DNA from: Shewanella canadensis
Lineage (GTDB): Bacteria; Pseudomonadota; Gammaproteobacteria; Enterobacterales; Shewanellaceae
DNA: 64,000 nt
Assembly (NCBI RefSeq): GCF_003966225.1
Contig: NZ_RXNU01000002.1
Span: 124,001 to 188,000 of the forward strand
Direction of reading: 5' to 3'
The notes under the pieces were generated by a model, which was not told the DNA's origin, did not search any database, and saw only the letters and a program-made list of their open reading frames with translations. This document shows, piece after piece, positions 16,009 through 24,953 of this stretch. A program made the translations under genes and the position numbers. Position 1 is the stretch's first letter. Each line of letters begins with the position of its first letter.

Positions 16009-17004
16009 TTATCTCACTTGAGCGGCAACTTCCCAATCTGTCAGTATCTTCATTATTTGACGCGAGTCTTCTGGGGTTGCAGCGGGGCGTTGCAGTGAAG
16101 CGCTTCCCTGCTCTATCGCTTCTCTGATTAATCTAACCTGATAGAGGAAACCATTACCGTCAGCGGGTACCGAGATCGCTTTACCTTGCTGTTCATATTG
16201 AGTAATAACCAGTTGATTACCCGTGGCTTCGGCTAACCAGGGATTAGACACTAGCACTAAGCTGCCTTTACTGCCAAGTATCGTAAAGTCGGCATGCAGA
16301 CCATAATCTTCCGCGGTATGAAGTTGACAGATAACACCATTAGCAAATTGGATGCTTGCAGCCGACTCGCAAATATTACCATCTTCTCCAACACGTCCCG
16401 ATGCCGCTATACGGTAGTTATCGAAGATTCCGTCACCGAACGCTTGCTGCATAACTAAGTGCATAAGAGAGGCAGGGTAACAGCCTAAGTTATACAAGGC
16501 CCCTTTACTATCCGGATTCACGAATTGGGCGATAGAGGCGCAATAGACTCCATTGATAGAACGGATGTCGCCAATGGTGCCCAGTCGAATAATCTCACTT
16601 ATTTTTCTGGCAAATGGGTGTGTGAGATACATCAATCCCTCTGCAAAGAAAACCTGATTATTTGCAACTGCTGCGAGCGCCTCATCCGTCTTCTTCATAT
16701 CGATAGACAATGACTTCTCACACAAAATGGCCTTGCCGGCGTTGGCAGCTTTTATCACAAAGTCATGATGAAGATGGTTAGGTAACGCGATGTAGATGAT
16801 GTCGACCTCATCATCGTTAATCAGTGCATCATAATCCTGATAGATGTTTGCGATATCGTACTTTTCAGCGAATTCCATCAAGGTTTTTTCAGAACGTCCA
16901 GCCACGCTATGCAGACAGGTATGACCCTCTTCAACAATGGCATCAGCCATGACTCCTGAAATAAAGCTTGTCCCAAGTATTCCCCAATTCAATGTCTTGT
17001 TCAT
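16009..17004 (-). CDS. Gfo/Idh/MocA-family oxidoreductase
   Basis: This 331-residue NAD(P)-dependent dehydrogenase-like protein has an N-terminal Rossmann fold (WGILGTSFISG) and the lysine motif CEKSLS near residue 94, in place of the usual EKP. The C-terminal GFO/IDH/MocA beta-sheet domain follows (about 120-325; NLGCYPASLMH and DFTILGSKGSL). The family oxidises or reduces sugars and related alcohols; the substrate here is unknown. It starts 3 nt after the end of the monooxygenase-fold gene, so they form an operon. The divergent LysR gene is the likely regulator. Confidence 0.9.
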   Translation of the reverse strand: MNKTLNWGILGTSFISGVMADAIVEEGHTCLHSVAGRSEKTLMEFAEKYDIANIYQDYDALINDDEVDIIYIALPNHLHHDFVIKAANAGKAILCEKSLSIDMKKTDEALAAVANNQVFFAEGLMYLTHPFARKISEIIRLGTIGDIRSINGVYCASIAQFVNPDSKGALYNLGCYPASLMHLVMQQAFGDGIFDNYRIAASGRVGEDGNICESAASIQFANGVICQLHTAEDYGLHADFTILGSKGSLVLVSNPWLAEATGNQLVITQYEQQGKAISVPADGNGFLYQVRLIREAIEQGSASLQRPAATPEDSRQIMKILTDWEVAAQVR

Positions 17005-17007
17005 GTT

Positions 17008-17310
17008 TTACTTCAGCTCTGTTAACAGTTGAGTTTCGAATGCCTGCACCAACTCAGTTAAACCGGATTGGATAAATTTTTGCGTATGTTCGGCCTGAAA
17101 ATGTTGTTCGAAGGCGGCTTTATCTTCATAACGTTCCCAGAAGATGAAGCGGCGAGGATTTTCTCTGTCTTGCAGGGGGAGCGCCATCGAACACCCCTTC
17201 TCACTATTCATTCCCTCACAAAAGGAATGTATAGCCGCAACGGCCGTGTCGAGATCGATATCAGGCTTAACCTGCAGTTCCGCTGTAATAAATAAGCCTT
17301 GTTCAAACAT
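17008..17310 (-). CDS. Antibiotic-biosynthesis-monooxygenase-fold protein
   Basis: This 100-residue protein has the ABM/ferredoxin-like fold: an N-terminal strand LFITAELQVKPD, then NPRRFIFWERYEDKAAFEQHFQAEHT, the hallmark helix-strand of the family. Members include YgiN-like quinone monooxygenases and haem-degrading proteins. The FWERYEDKAAFEQH segment fits YgiN-like members, but the reaction is not determinable. It is first in a two-gene operon with the Gfo/Idh/MocA gene and divergent from a LysR gene. Confidence 0.85.
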   Translation of the reverse strand: MFEQGLFITAELQVKPDIDLDTAVAAIHSFCEGMNSEKGCSMALPLQDRENPRRFIFWERYEDKAAFEQHFQAEHTQKFIQSGLTELVQAFETQLLTELK

Positions 17311-17411
17311 AATTTGTCCAGATTAACCGAGTAGAGCATGCAATTTAATTGAATCCTTACAATTGATAAACTACCATCCGGTTAATTGTTTACTAACTAT
17401 GAGTTGGGAAT

Positions 17412-18296
17412 ATGGATAAATTGAAGAGCATGCAGGTGTTTGTCAATGTGGTACAACATGGTAGTTTTTCTCGCACCGCGATAAATTTTACAATCACTTC
17501 AACCATGGTTGGTAAACACATTAAGTTCTTAGAGGCGCACCTTGGGACTAAGCTGTTAAATCGCACCACACGTAAACAGTCATTAACGGAAGCCGGACAG
17601 CTCTATTATTTAGAGTGCCAGCGAATTCTGGATGATATTGCGGAAGCTGAAAATAGTCTGCAAGCATTAGAAAATAGACCCAAAGGAAGGATACGCATTA
17701 ATTCACCGGTAACCTTCGGCAATATCCTACTCGCCCCAATAGTGGCAGATTTTCTGCAACGCTACCCCGATATTAATGTTGAACTGACACTCGATAACGG
17801 CTTAATAGATCCTCTTCACGATCCAGTAGATGTGGTGATCCGCATCGGTGAACTCGCCAACTCCTCGTTAATCGCTCGCCAGATTGCCGTTTATGAAATG
17901 ATGTTTTGTGCCTCTCCCGATTACCTTGCCCGCCATCAAGTCCCTCTTTCACTGAATGAGTTAGCGTCGCATCAATGTCTGGGATTCAGTTACGGAGATA
18001 TTCAATCGAGTCTGGCGCTGCGTATCGATACTTCAGCATTTGATAAGCAGCATTCACGATTAACCTCAAATAGTGGTCAGGCTCTGAAAGTCGCAGCGTT
18101 GAAAGGTACAGGGATTTTACTGCAACCACGTTTACTACTCTCCGAAGAGTTAGGCCGTGGAGAGTTGATAGAAATATTGAGCGAACAAGTCCCCATCCCG
18201 ACACCGATACACCTCATGTATAAGAGCAAGGCGCTGCCACTGAAAACACGGGTTTTCATTGAATTTGTGTTGACCGCGATGAACGCCAATCTCTAA
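17412..18296 (+). CDS. LysR-family transcriptional regulator
   Basis: This 294-residue regulator has an N-terminal helix-turn-helix (residues about 1-60: FVNVVQHGSFSRTA, then LEAHLGTKLLNRTTRKQSLT) and a periplasmic-binding-like effector domain (about 90-290). It is of the CrgA/AaeR-like subgroup judging by RIRINSPVTFG. It starts with ATG at 17412, 12 nt after a weak GGGAAT. The divergent two-gene operon is its likely target. The effector is unknown. Confidence 0.92.
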   Translation: MDKLKSMQVFVNVVQHGSFSRTAINFTITSTMVGKHIKFLEAHLGTKLLNRTTRKQSLTEAGQLYYLECQRILDDIAEAENSLQALENRPKGRIRINSPVTFGNILLAPIVADFLQRYPDINVELTLDNGLIDPLHDPVDVVIRIGELANSSLIARQIAVYEMMFCASPDYLARHQVPLSLNELASHQCLGFSYGDIQSSLALRIDTSAFDKQHSRLTSNSGQALKVAALKGTGILLQPRLLLSEELGRGELIEILSEQVPIPTPIHLMYKSKALPLKTRVFIEFVLTAMNANL

Positions 18297-18339
18297 AGGG
18301 ATAGGCCGTAAGATCTATTGAACAAGTCGAAATCGGCAA

Positions 18340-19245
18340 TTAACCCAAGCCAGCTAACACTTCACAGGCCTGCTGGTAGATGTCACCCGAACCTTGTAAC
18401 CAGTGGATCTTACCGCCATGTTTTTCAATTCTTCTGAACCAGGTTTCCTGACGCTTAGCGTACTGACCGATAGCGGTATTCAGCCTATCGAACATCTCCT
18501 CATAGCTGATTTGCTCAGCGATATATTGGCTGACGAAGCGGTACTCGAGACCATAATATTCAAGCTGTTCGTGTGATACGCCGCTGTCCAATAGTCCCTG
18601 CACCTCTTCGACCATGCCCTGCTCGAAGCGCTCCTTTAATCTGGTCTTGATTCGCTTACGCAGGACCTTCCTGTCCCATTGAATACCGAAATAGAGCGGT
18701 CTTATTTCTGGAAGAGCCTTAGCTGGCTTTGGAGCTGCTTGTTTGTTTTTTGCTATTTCGATGGCGCGATAGAGTCTGGGCCTAACCGTTAGGTCGGTTT
18801 TTTCATATTGAACGGCATCGAGCTCCAGCAGCAGCTTCTGAACCTGTTCCAGTGGCTGTAGATCCAGCTCGGACCTCAGGGCAAAATCTTTATCCAGCTG
18901 AACAAATTCATAACCGGAAACCACGGCATCGACATATAACCCTGTACCACCGACGAGAATAGGCTGTTTATTGCGAGACTGAATATCGGTAAAAGCCTCG
19001 AAGAAATCTTGTTGGAATTGAAAGGCATTATATTCATGGCCTGGCTCGACAATATCGATGAGGTGATGTGGTACCTCACCATATTCGGCAAGATCCTTAC
19101 CCGAGCCGATATCCAGCCCCTTATATACTTGTCTCGAATCGGCAGAGATGATCTCCCCCTCGAGTTGTCTTGCAAGCTCAACACCCAGGCGAGTTTTACC
19201 CGAAGCTGTAGCTCCAATGACCAGGATCAAGTTGAAATTTTTCAT
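18340..19245 (-). CDS. MiaA-like tRNA dimethylallyltransferase paralogue
   Basis: This protein of about 301 residues matches the IPP transferase family. It has the P-loop GATASGKTRLG, the DSRQVYKGLDIGSGK segment (usually DSMQVYRGMDIGTAK), the VGGTGLYVDA motif and the C-terminal ERFEQGMVEEVQGLL and YAKRQETWFRR elements. The family adds dimethylallyl to A37 of tRNAs. The neighbourhood lacks mutL and hfq, which usually flank miaA, so this is likely a second, diverged copy. HHLIDIVEPGHEYNAFQF is conserved. Starts are ATG at 19245 or TTG at 19263. Confidence 0.8.
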   Translation of the reverse strand: MKNFNLILVIGATASGKTRLGVELARQLEGEIISADSRQVYKGLDIGSGKDLAEYGEVPHHLIDIVEPGHEYNAFQFQQDFFEAFTDIQSRNKQPILVGGTGLYVDAVVSGYEFVQLDKDFALRSELDLQPLEQVQKLLLELDAVQYEKTDLTVRPRLYRAIEIAKNKQAAPKPAKALPEIRPLYFGIQWDRKVLRKRIKTRLKERFEQGMVEEVQGLLDSGVSHEQLEYYGLEYRFVSQYIAEQISYEEMFDRLNTAIGQYAKRQETWFRRIEKHGGKIHWLQGSGDIYQQACEVLAGLG

Positions 19246-19348
19246 AAACAGACTGTTTTCCAATAACGGGCAGTAGACGAGATTACCGAAATTTTACCTT
19301 AGCCCCGTAAAGGCTCCAACAGGATTCTACTAATGAAGCGTGAAACTA

Positions 19349-19390
19349 TGAGCCGGTAAGTAATCTTGAGTAACTTACCGGCTCATTTTA
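19349..19390. terminator. Hairpin between miaA-like gene and deoD
   Basis: TGAGCCGGTAAGT and ACTTACCGGCTCA form a perfect 13-bp stem with a 10-nt loop. It lies just past the deoD stop. The T-run is clearer on the plus strand, but it most likely ends deoD transcription. Confidence 0.78.
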
Positions 19391-19430
19391 ACCTGAAGCG
19401 CCGCCCTATTGGTGAGCGGCTAACGTAAAC

Positions 19431-20141
19431 CTAGAGACTGATTGCCGTCTCTAAGGCGACACTCATCATCTCGTTGAAAGACTTCTGCCTGTCTTCGGAG
19501 CTGAGTTTCTCGCCACGTTTAATATGATCAGAGACCGTGAGTATGGTTAATGCCCTGGCATCCAATTCGGCGGCGACACCGTAGATCCCCGCGGCTTCCA
19601 TATCCACCGCCATAATCCCCATATCCTCCATCTTGGCGAACAGTTCAGGCTGAGGCGTATAGAAGAGATCGGCCGAGAAAATATTACCCACACGAACCGA
19701 CACATTCTGCTCGCGGGCCTTGTTTACAGCAGTTTCAAGCAGATGATAGTCGGCTATGGCGGCAAAATCATGGTCGCTGAACCTCATCCTGTTGGTCTTT
19801 GAATCGGTAGAAGCTCCCATAGCGATCACCACATCCATCATATTCACATCATCGCGAACGGCACCACAACTGCCGATCCGGATGACATTCTTCACATCAA
19901 ACTCGCTGATGAGTTCATGAACATAGATGCAACAGGAGGGGATCCCCATACCATGACCCATGACCGAAATCCTGCAGCCCTTGTAGGTCCCCGTAAATCC
20001 CAACATGCCACGAACATCACAGACCTGTTTGGCATTTTCCAGGTACTTGTCGGCAATATATCTGGCTCGCAGAGGGTCACCCGGCATGAGTATGGTTGGA
20101 GCAAAATCACCAGGGTTAGCATTAATGTGGGGAGTCGCCAT
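19431..20141 (-). CDS. deoD: Purine nucleoside phosphorylase DeoD
   Basis: This protein of about 236 residues is the hexameric DeoD-type phosphorylase, which splits purine (deoxy)nucleosides with phosphate. It begins MATPHINA like E. coli DeoD. It carries [56 protein letters not shown] and the catalytic Asp in TVSDHI. Start ATG at 20141 has AAGGAA; the frame extends further to 20228 without a ribosome site. No other deo gene is adjacent here, so this is a stand-alone copy. Confidence 0.96.
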   Translation of the reverse strand: MATPHINANPGDFAPTILMPGDPLRARYIADKYLENAKQVCDVRGMLGFTGTYKGCRISVMGHGMGIPSCCIYVHELISEFDVKNVIRIGSCGAVRDDVNMMDVVIAMGASTDSKTNRMRFSDHDFAAIADYHLLETAVNKAREQNVSVRVGNIFSADLFYTPQPELFAKMEDMGIMAVDMEAAGIYGVAAELDARALTILTVSDHIKRGEKLSSEDRQKSFNEMMSVALETAISL

Positions 20142-20446
20142 AACAAATTCCTTATCGCTTAATTGACTATTATCTGAGCAAGAAACATGCAGCGGTTCCT
20201 CAGGGCCCACAAAACAGGTTGAGGACACGCATTTGCTTCTACTCTCATTTACATTAAATACTAGTTAATTATTACGAGTTTGCGCTATTTGTTTCACCGG
20301 ATGGTCTCATCGATAAGACAGGGGAATGCTCTACCCGGCCAAACGGATGAAGAGCCCACCACTGCTCGAGTTTCTGCTTTAGACCAGATGAGAGAGTTTC
20401 ACTCTCGGTAACGATACCCGGCTAAGAAATGAGCCCGCTAACAAGC

Positions 20447-21397
20447 TCAGCGCGTATAACCATACATGTTATCAAAACCCGGGACTCTCGACTCCCAGAC
20501 GGGAATATCCGCTCCTATGATCTCCTTCAGGGTCTCGATAAAGAGTGTCGTTTTTATCGCCGGCTCTCTGTGGGGGTATACAGCGAAAAATGTGCCAAAG
20601 TCGGCCAAATTAACGTCCGTCATGATTGGTACCAGTTTCCCCTCAAACACCTCATTTTCGATCGTCTGCGCCGTGACCACGGCCAGCATATTGCCCGATA
20701 ACGCCGCCATCACCATCATCTCAACATCATTGACCCTATAAGCTATATCTAGCTGGATATGGGCAGCTTCACCATCAGCATCGAAATATTTTATCTTATC
20801 GAGCAAGACTCCGGGAGCCGAGTACACTGCCGCGGGCAGTTGCTCAAGTGCCTCTATGGTGAGTGGTTCTTTATGTCGTTTTAAAAAGTCCGGCGAGGCA
20901 ACGATAAGTAATCGGTTTCTGGCAATTTTACGTGCCACCAGACTCGACTCCTTCGGCTCTCCGATGCGAAAACCAATATCGAATCCCTCGGAAACCATAT
21001 CTACGACTCTGTCCTCCAGCCTTAGCTCAACATGGATCTGATGGTATCTTCTTTGAAATACCTCAACCGCTTTTTGAACGTACTGGCGACCAAAAAATGT
21101 TGAACTGCTGATCCTCAGCGTGCCCCTGGGCTCACTATGATAGTTCTGGGCAATTCGGCTGGTCTCACTCAACATCTCCCGCAGGTGTATCGCTTGCTTA
21201 ACCATTTCTGCGCCCGCCGTGGTCAGCGACAGCGAACGTGTGGTTCTGTTTAACAGGCGAACATTTAGCTCATCTTCCAATTTTCCTATCTGCTTGGAGA
21301 TAACCGACCTGTCTACGTTTCGCATATCGGCAGCTTTAGTAAATGAGCCTGACTCGACGACTTCGAGCAAGAGTAATAATCGACTCGATAGATCCAT
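20447..21397 (-). CDS. LysR-family transcriptional regulator
   Basis: This protein of about 316 residues begins with an HTH (LLLLEVVESGSFTKAADM, then ISKQIGKLEDELNVRLLNRTTRSLSLT) and continues with a CrgA-like effector domain. ATG at 21397 is preceded by a strong AAAGGAGG; the extra 14 codons upstream are unlikely. The frame runs divergently from the crotonase-family gene at 21565. The palindrome at 21429-21451 lies in the shared spacer. The inducer is unknown. Confidence 0.92.
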   Translation of the reverse strand: MDLSSRLLLLLEVVESGSFTKAADMRNVDRSVISKQIGKLEDELNVRLLNRTTRSLSLTTAGAEMVKQAIHLREMLSETSRIAQNYHSEPRGTLRISSSTFFGRQYVQKAVEVFQRRYHQIHVELRLEDRVVDMVSEGFDIGFRIGEPKESSLVARKIARNRLLIVASPDFLKRHKEPLTIEALEQLPAAVYSAPGVLLDKIKYFDADGEAAHIQLDIAYRVNDVEMMVMAALSGNMLAVVTAQTIENEVFEGKLVPIMTDVNLADFGTFFAVYPHREPAIKTTLFIETLKEIIGADIPVWESRVPGFDNMYGYTR

Positions 21398-21428
21398 TCG
21401 TCCTCCTTTCGGAACTGCATCGGTCCAT

Positions 21429-21451
21429 ATTGGTGCCATATTGGCACCAAT
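21429..21451. promoter_or_regulatory. ATTGGTGCCA palindrome, likely LysR operator
   Basis: ATTGGTGCCA and TGGCACCAAT form a perfect 10-bp inverted repeat with a 3-nt spacer, about 30 bp upstream of the lysR start and 115 bp from the crotonase start. The size fits an LTTR recognition site, although the T-N11-A spacing needs checking. Confidence 0.6.
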
Positions 21452-21564
21452 AAGTTTCCAATACGAGTATTTTTCATTACTTATTGCGCTTGTATATTGG
21501 TTGAACTTTCAGAAGCGGCAAAACAGCCAGCCTGGAACATCAATACATGAAAGAGGAAACAAGC

Positions 21565-22377
21565 ATGAACACACTTAAAATTAGCAACACCGACGGCATC
21601 GCAACGGTGGTGATCAGCAACCCGCCAGTCAATATTCTCACCATAGAGCTGATTAACGAACTTAACCAATTCATTCTCTCACTCAAGGATGATCGTGACA
21701 CTAAGGCGGTGGTATTCAGATCTTTCCATACAGAGTTCTTTATCGCCCACCTGGATCTGAATGTGATCAACGGGACACCCGGCGGTCAGGCGGCATCCAT
21801 CGAGTTCAGTCACATGATCGAAAACATAAAAGCCATGAAGCAGGTCTCTATCGCCGTAGTCGATGGCGTGGCTCGCGGCGGAGGCAATGAGTTTGTGATG
21901 GCTTGCGACCTAGCCTATGGCACCGAGAATGCAGCATTTGCCCAACCTGAGCTATATATCAATATACCAACCGGCGGTCAGGGTGCAGTCCAGTTTGCCC
22001 GTCGTCTGGGTAAAGGCAAGGCGTTGCAGGCCTTACTCACAGGCATGGACTTCACTGCACAGCAGGCTGAAACCCTGAACATCATCACCCAGTTCGTGCC
22101 TAAGGCAGAGATTGAGGCATTTCTTGCCCAGGTGCTATCGATCATCGCCAAGTGGGAGATCCGTGACATCGAAATGTATAAAGAGATAATCGCCACCTCA
22201 ATAAAGGATGAAGCCGCAGGCAGTGAGCTTGAATTACGCTACTTTCTTGAGCGGGCTAAAGAGAAGAAGACCCAGACAATTATCGCCGCATTTCTGAAGC
22301 ATGGTGGTCAGACTGAGCGGGAAGCAAAAGATATGCTGGGGATTTTCGCAGACACAGCAGCAGAGCTCGCAAAGTAA
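21565..22377 (+). CDS. Enoyl-CoA hydratase/isomerase (crotonase) family protein
   Basis: This protein of about 270 residues has a crotonase fold: NPPVNILTIELINEL at the start, the oxyanion segment VDGVARGGGNEFVMACDLAYG (100-120) and PTGGQGAVQFARRLG. The usual catalytic Glu pair of hydratases is not obvious: residues at the second position read LYINIPTGG instead of an E-x-GxxP motif. So it may be a relative of different activity. It starts at ATG 21565 after AGAGGAAAC; an ATG at 21547 is weaker. It is divergent from the LysR gene and probably its target. Confidence 0.85.
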   Translation: MNTLKISNTDGIATVVISNPPVNILTIELINELNQFILSLKDDRDTKAVVFRSFHTEFFIAHLDLNVINGTPGGQAASIEFSHMIENIKAMKQVSIAVVDGVARGGGNEFVMACDLAYGTENAAFAQPELYINIPTGGQGAVQFARRLGKGKALQALLTGMDFTAQQAETLNIITQFVPKAEIEAFLAQVLSIIAKWEIRDIEMYKEIIATSIKDEAAGSELELRYFLERAKEKKTQTIIAAFLKHGGQTEREAKDMLGIFADTAAELAK

Positions 22378-22422
22378 TCCTAACCAAGCATCTAAATTCA
22401 TCAATCTCAACGGAGGCACCTT

Positions 22423-23304
22423 ATGAGATACGAAGGTAAAATTTATCGACCACCACCGGAAGCCGGCGCCTATATTTTGCAGTGTACCGTTGGCTGCTCT
22501 TACAACAAGTGTACCTACTGCTCTATGTACAAAGATGTGCGCTATCGGGTTCGCACCATAGAGGAACTTAAAGAAGATATTCAGATGGCAAAACAAGCCT
22601 ATGGCTCAGGAGTAGAAAAAGTATTCCTGAGCGATGGCGACGCCATTTCGCTGCCAACGGATACCTTGTTAGAGATCCTATCTGAACTCTATGGCGCTTT
22701 CCCTGAACTAAGCCATGTCAGTACTTACGCGGGCCCACAGAGTACGCTAAGTAAAACCCTAGAAGAGTTGACCCAGCTAAGAAAAGCCGGATTAACCATG
22801 ACCTATCTGGGGGTAGAGTCAGGTTCGGATCGAGTATTAACAGAGGTACGTAAAGGGGTCAGTGCCAAAGAGATGCTAGAGGCAGGCAGTAGTATTGTAA
22901 AATCAGGAATAAAGCTGGTAGCTATGGTGATGGTTGGCCTCGGAGGCCGTGGCGAGCGCTCCCGTATTCACGCAATTGAAACGGCGGAGCTCATCAACCG
23001 GATGAAGCCGCACCTTTTAGGTACGCTAACCACAGTAGCTATGCCGGGCACGGTTCTACACAGACAGATGACCAGAGGGGATTTTACACTGCTCGATCCT
23101 TACGAGGTACTGGAGGAGATGAAGGTATTACTGGAACATATCACACTCCCGGATCTTTATATCGATGGCACCCATGCATCTAATCTAATGCCGATAAAGG
23201 GTATGCTCAAAGAGATCGCCCCTGATGTGATAACCGCTATCGATAATCATCTTGGGCGCAGGGATAACAACTTAATCGGTCAGGCATATATGGGACGATT
23301 CTAA
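22423..23304 (+). CDS. Radical SAM protein
   Basis: This 293-residue protein has the radical SAM cluster motif in GCSYNKCTYC, a Cys-x4-Cys-x2-Cys spacing seen in COG1032-type members. A TIM-barrel core (about 20-230) follows, with TYLGVESGSDRVL as the SAM-binding GGE-like region. It lacks a B12-binding or TRAM domain. ATG at 22423 follows GGAGGCACCTT. The substrate is unknown. It is followed by a clear terminator and stands 45 nt after the crotonase gene, so they may be cotranscribed. Confidence 0.85.
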   Translation: MRYEGKIYRPPPEAGAYILQCTVGCSYNKCTYCSMYKDVRYRVRTIEELKEDIQMAKQAYGSGVEKVFLSDGDAISLPTDTLLEILSELYGAFPELSHVSTYAGPQSTLSKTLEELTQLRKAGLTMTYLGVESGSDRVLTEVRKGVSAKEMLEAGSSIVKSGIKLVAMVMVGLGGRGERSRIHAIETAELINRMKPHLLGTLTTVAMPGTVLHRQMTRGDFTLLDPYEVLEEMKVLLEHITLPDLYIDGTHASNLMPIKGMLKEIAPDVITAIDNHLGRRDNNLIGQAYMGRF

Positions 23305-23326
23305 TTTGATTCTGAATTAACCCATT

Positions 23327-23358
23327 AAAGCCGTGATAACCACAATCACGGCTTTCTC
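23327..23358 (+). terminator. Terminator of the crotonase/radical SAM transcript
   Basis: AAAGCCGTGAT and ATCACGGCTTT form an 11-bp stem with a 7-nt loop, followed by CTCG. Confidence 0.85.
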
Positions 23359-23472
23359 GTGTCGCAAAGATACACAGAAAGAGTCATTGCCATGATGCCT
23401 CACATCTTCTCACTGAATCCAGTCAGTGTACGAAGAGGTAAAACCACCCACCACATCAGGAAGGTACCCTAT

Positions 23473-24561
23473 TCACTTAACTTCGGCTTTATCAGTGTGC
23501 TTCACAATTCTGATATAGCCGTAATCACTCTCCGTTATCAGCAGGTTGCCTTTGCTATCCATTGAGATGGCTCTGGGTTCGCTGATTTTCATACCGGGCG
23601 CCTTGTAGGCTCGACGATCACCAGAGTGCTGATCATTTTTGCCGCCATCGACAAATAGGTGTATGACTCCATCCGGATCGACAAACCAGATCTGTCCTCC
23701 CTTATGTGTCGCTAAGAAGTAACCCCCATTAGGATGAAACCATATCCCCCTGACCTGATTCAGTGCGGTGTCAGTCGCCAGGCAGCCATCGCCACACCCC
23801 GAGCGTTTCCCCGTGCCGGCAACGATCTCTTTATCTCCATTCGCCGAAATTTTATAGACCAGATTCGCATCCCGGTCGGTGACAAAGAGCTCCCCTCTGG
23901 CATTCACCGCAAGGTTAGCCAGCTCATCGAACCCATCAGCGAGAACACGAATCCCCCTATCCCTGCGCCACTGTTTTAACTCAGAACCTGAAGAGTAATA
24001 GACCACAGACTCATCGTTACTGACCCATAGCCCACGGCCGGTTTTAATTCCCTCCTCATCCTTAAACATGGTGGTCACAGTCCCGTCATGGTCCACCCTC
24101 CTGATCATATCGTTGCCGGAATCTAATATAAAAAGCGCTTCACTGGCCGTTAGCCAGATACCATTAGGAAATGAAAGTTGAGTCTGGGTTCTTTTCAAAC
24201 TGTCACCGTTAAAACCGGACTCATTGGTTCCGACATAGGTTGAAATCATCCCATTGAGATCTATTTTTCTGATCGCATGCGCGTCTTTATCGGCAATAAA
24301 TATATTGCCATCTGAATCCGCTATCGCCTGATGTGGTCTCGACAGTTCGGCCTTTTTAGCCGAGTGGTTTTCAAAGCCTGTCTGCCAACCGTTATGATAC
24401 TTCTCACCATGCTTCCCCCTTCCGGCGATGGTATCTATTATCGAAAATGAGTCAGAGAAGCTCTGGTAGTTAAATGTTTCAACAGCCTGAGATGGCAAAG
24501 AGGTTAAGAGAGTGGCGAGAACGAGCCCAATTGGGGACCCGTTTGTTACAGAAGTAGTCAT
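23473..24561 (-). CDS. Secreted NHL-repeat beta-propeller protein
   Basis: This 362-residue protein begins with a signal sequence (about 27 residues, cut near PSQA-VETF). NHL-type repeats follow, each containing variations of FIADKDAHAIRKID, FVTDRDANLVYKIS and LITESDYGYIRIV. About six blades are visible from residue 45 to 355. NHL propellers mainly bind proteins or RNA or act as lyases; the function is unassigned. An isolated Cys pair is in SGCGDGC near residue 250. It begins with ATG at 24561 after GAGGATAAT, and it is alone. Confidence 0.85.
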   Translation of the reverse strand: MTTSVTNGSPIGLVLATLLTSLPSQAVETFNYQSFSDSFSIIDTIAGRGKHGEKYHNGWQTGFENHSAKKAELSRPHQAIADSDGNIFIADKDAHAIRKIDLNGMISTYVGTNESGFNGDSLKRTQTQLSFPNGIWLTASEALFILDSGNDMIRRVDHDGTVTTMFKDEEGIKTGRGLWVSNDESVVYYSSGSELKQWRRDRGIRVLADGFDELANLAVNARGELFVTDRDANLVYKISANGDKEIVAGTGKRSGCGDGCLATDTALNQVRGIWFHPNGGYFLATHKGGQIWFVDPDGVIHLFVDGGKNDQHSGDRRAYKAPGMKISEPRAISMDSKGNLLITESDYGYIRIVKHTDKAEVK

Positions 24562-24953
24562 ATTATCCTCATGATTGGTTTACCGGTGACACACTCCCCC
24601 TTTCACTGGCAGAGCCATTGAATTAAAGGAATGAGATAGATTTAGCCAGTATATGGATTACAAAATAAAAGAATGAGACACAGATCTAGTTCAAACCTAA
24701 TATGACAGACCACCGTAACAACCTAATCCTCTACAACAGTATGTCGGTACCACAAACATACCCAGCTTAAGCTCGAACTCTCCCGTTATTGTCGACTTGT
24801 TTACCATAGGACCATCTTCATAGAGCTCTGGCCGGGAACAAGTTTGACGCCGCCTATGATCGCGACTATATGAAGTAGAAGCACACAACAAAAGTGCCTC
24901 GACATACGGCTTGGCTCTATTCCCTGATCTCTGATTTTAAGTGGTTTTTAAAC
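24562..24953. other. Divergent spacer upstream of the signalling operon
   Basis: These 390 bases separate the NHL gene from the HD-GYP operon. They hold no convincing gene. The operon promoter must lie here, but I see no clear -35/-10 pair. Confidence 0.4.

Noticed and set aside
17311..17411. LysR box in the monooxygenase/lysR spacer
   Set aside because: Several AT-rich near-repeats are visible, but none forms a clear T-N11-A palindrome.
24697..24891. 64-codon minus-strand frame
   Set aside because: No ribosome site, no hydrophobic or motif structure, and it lies in a divergent spacer.
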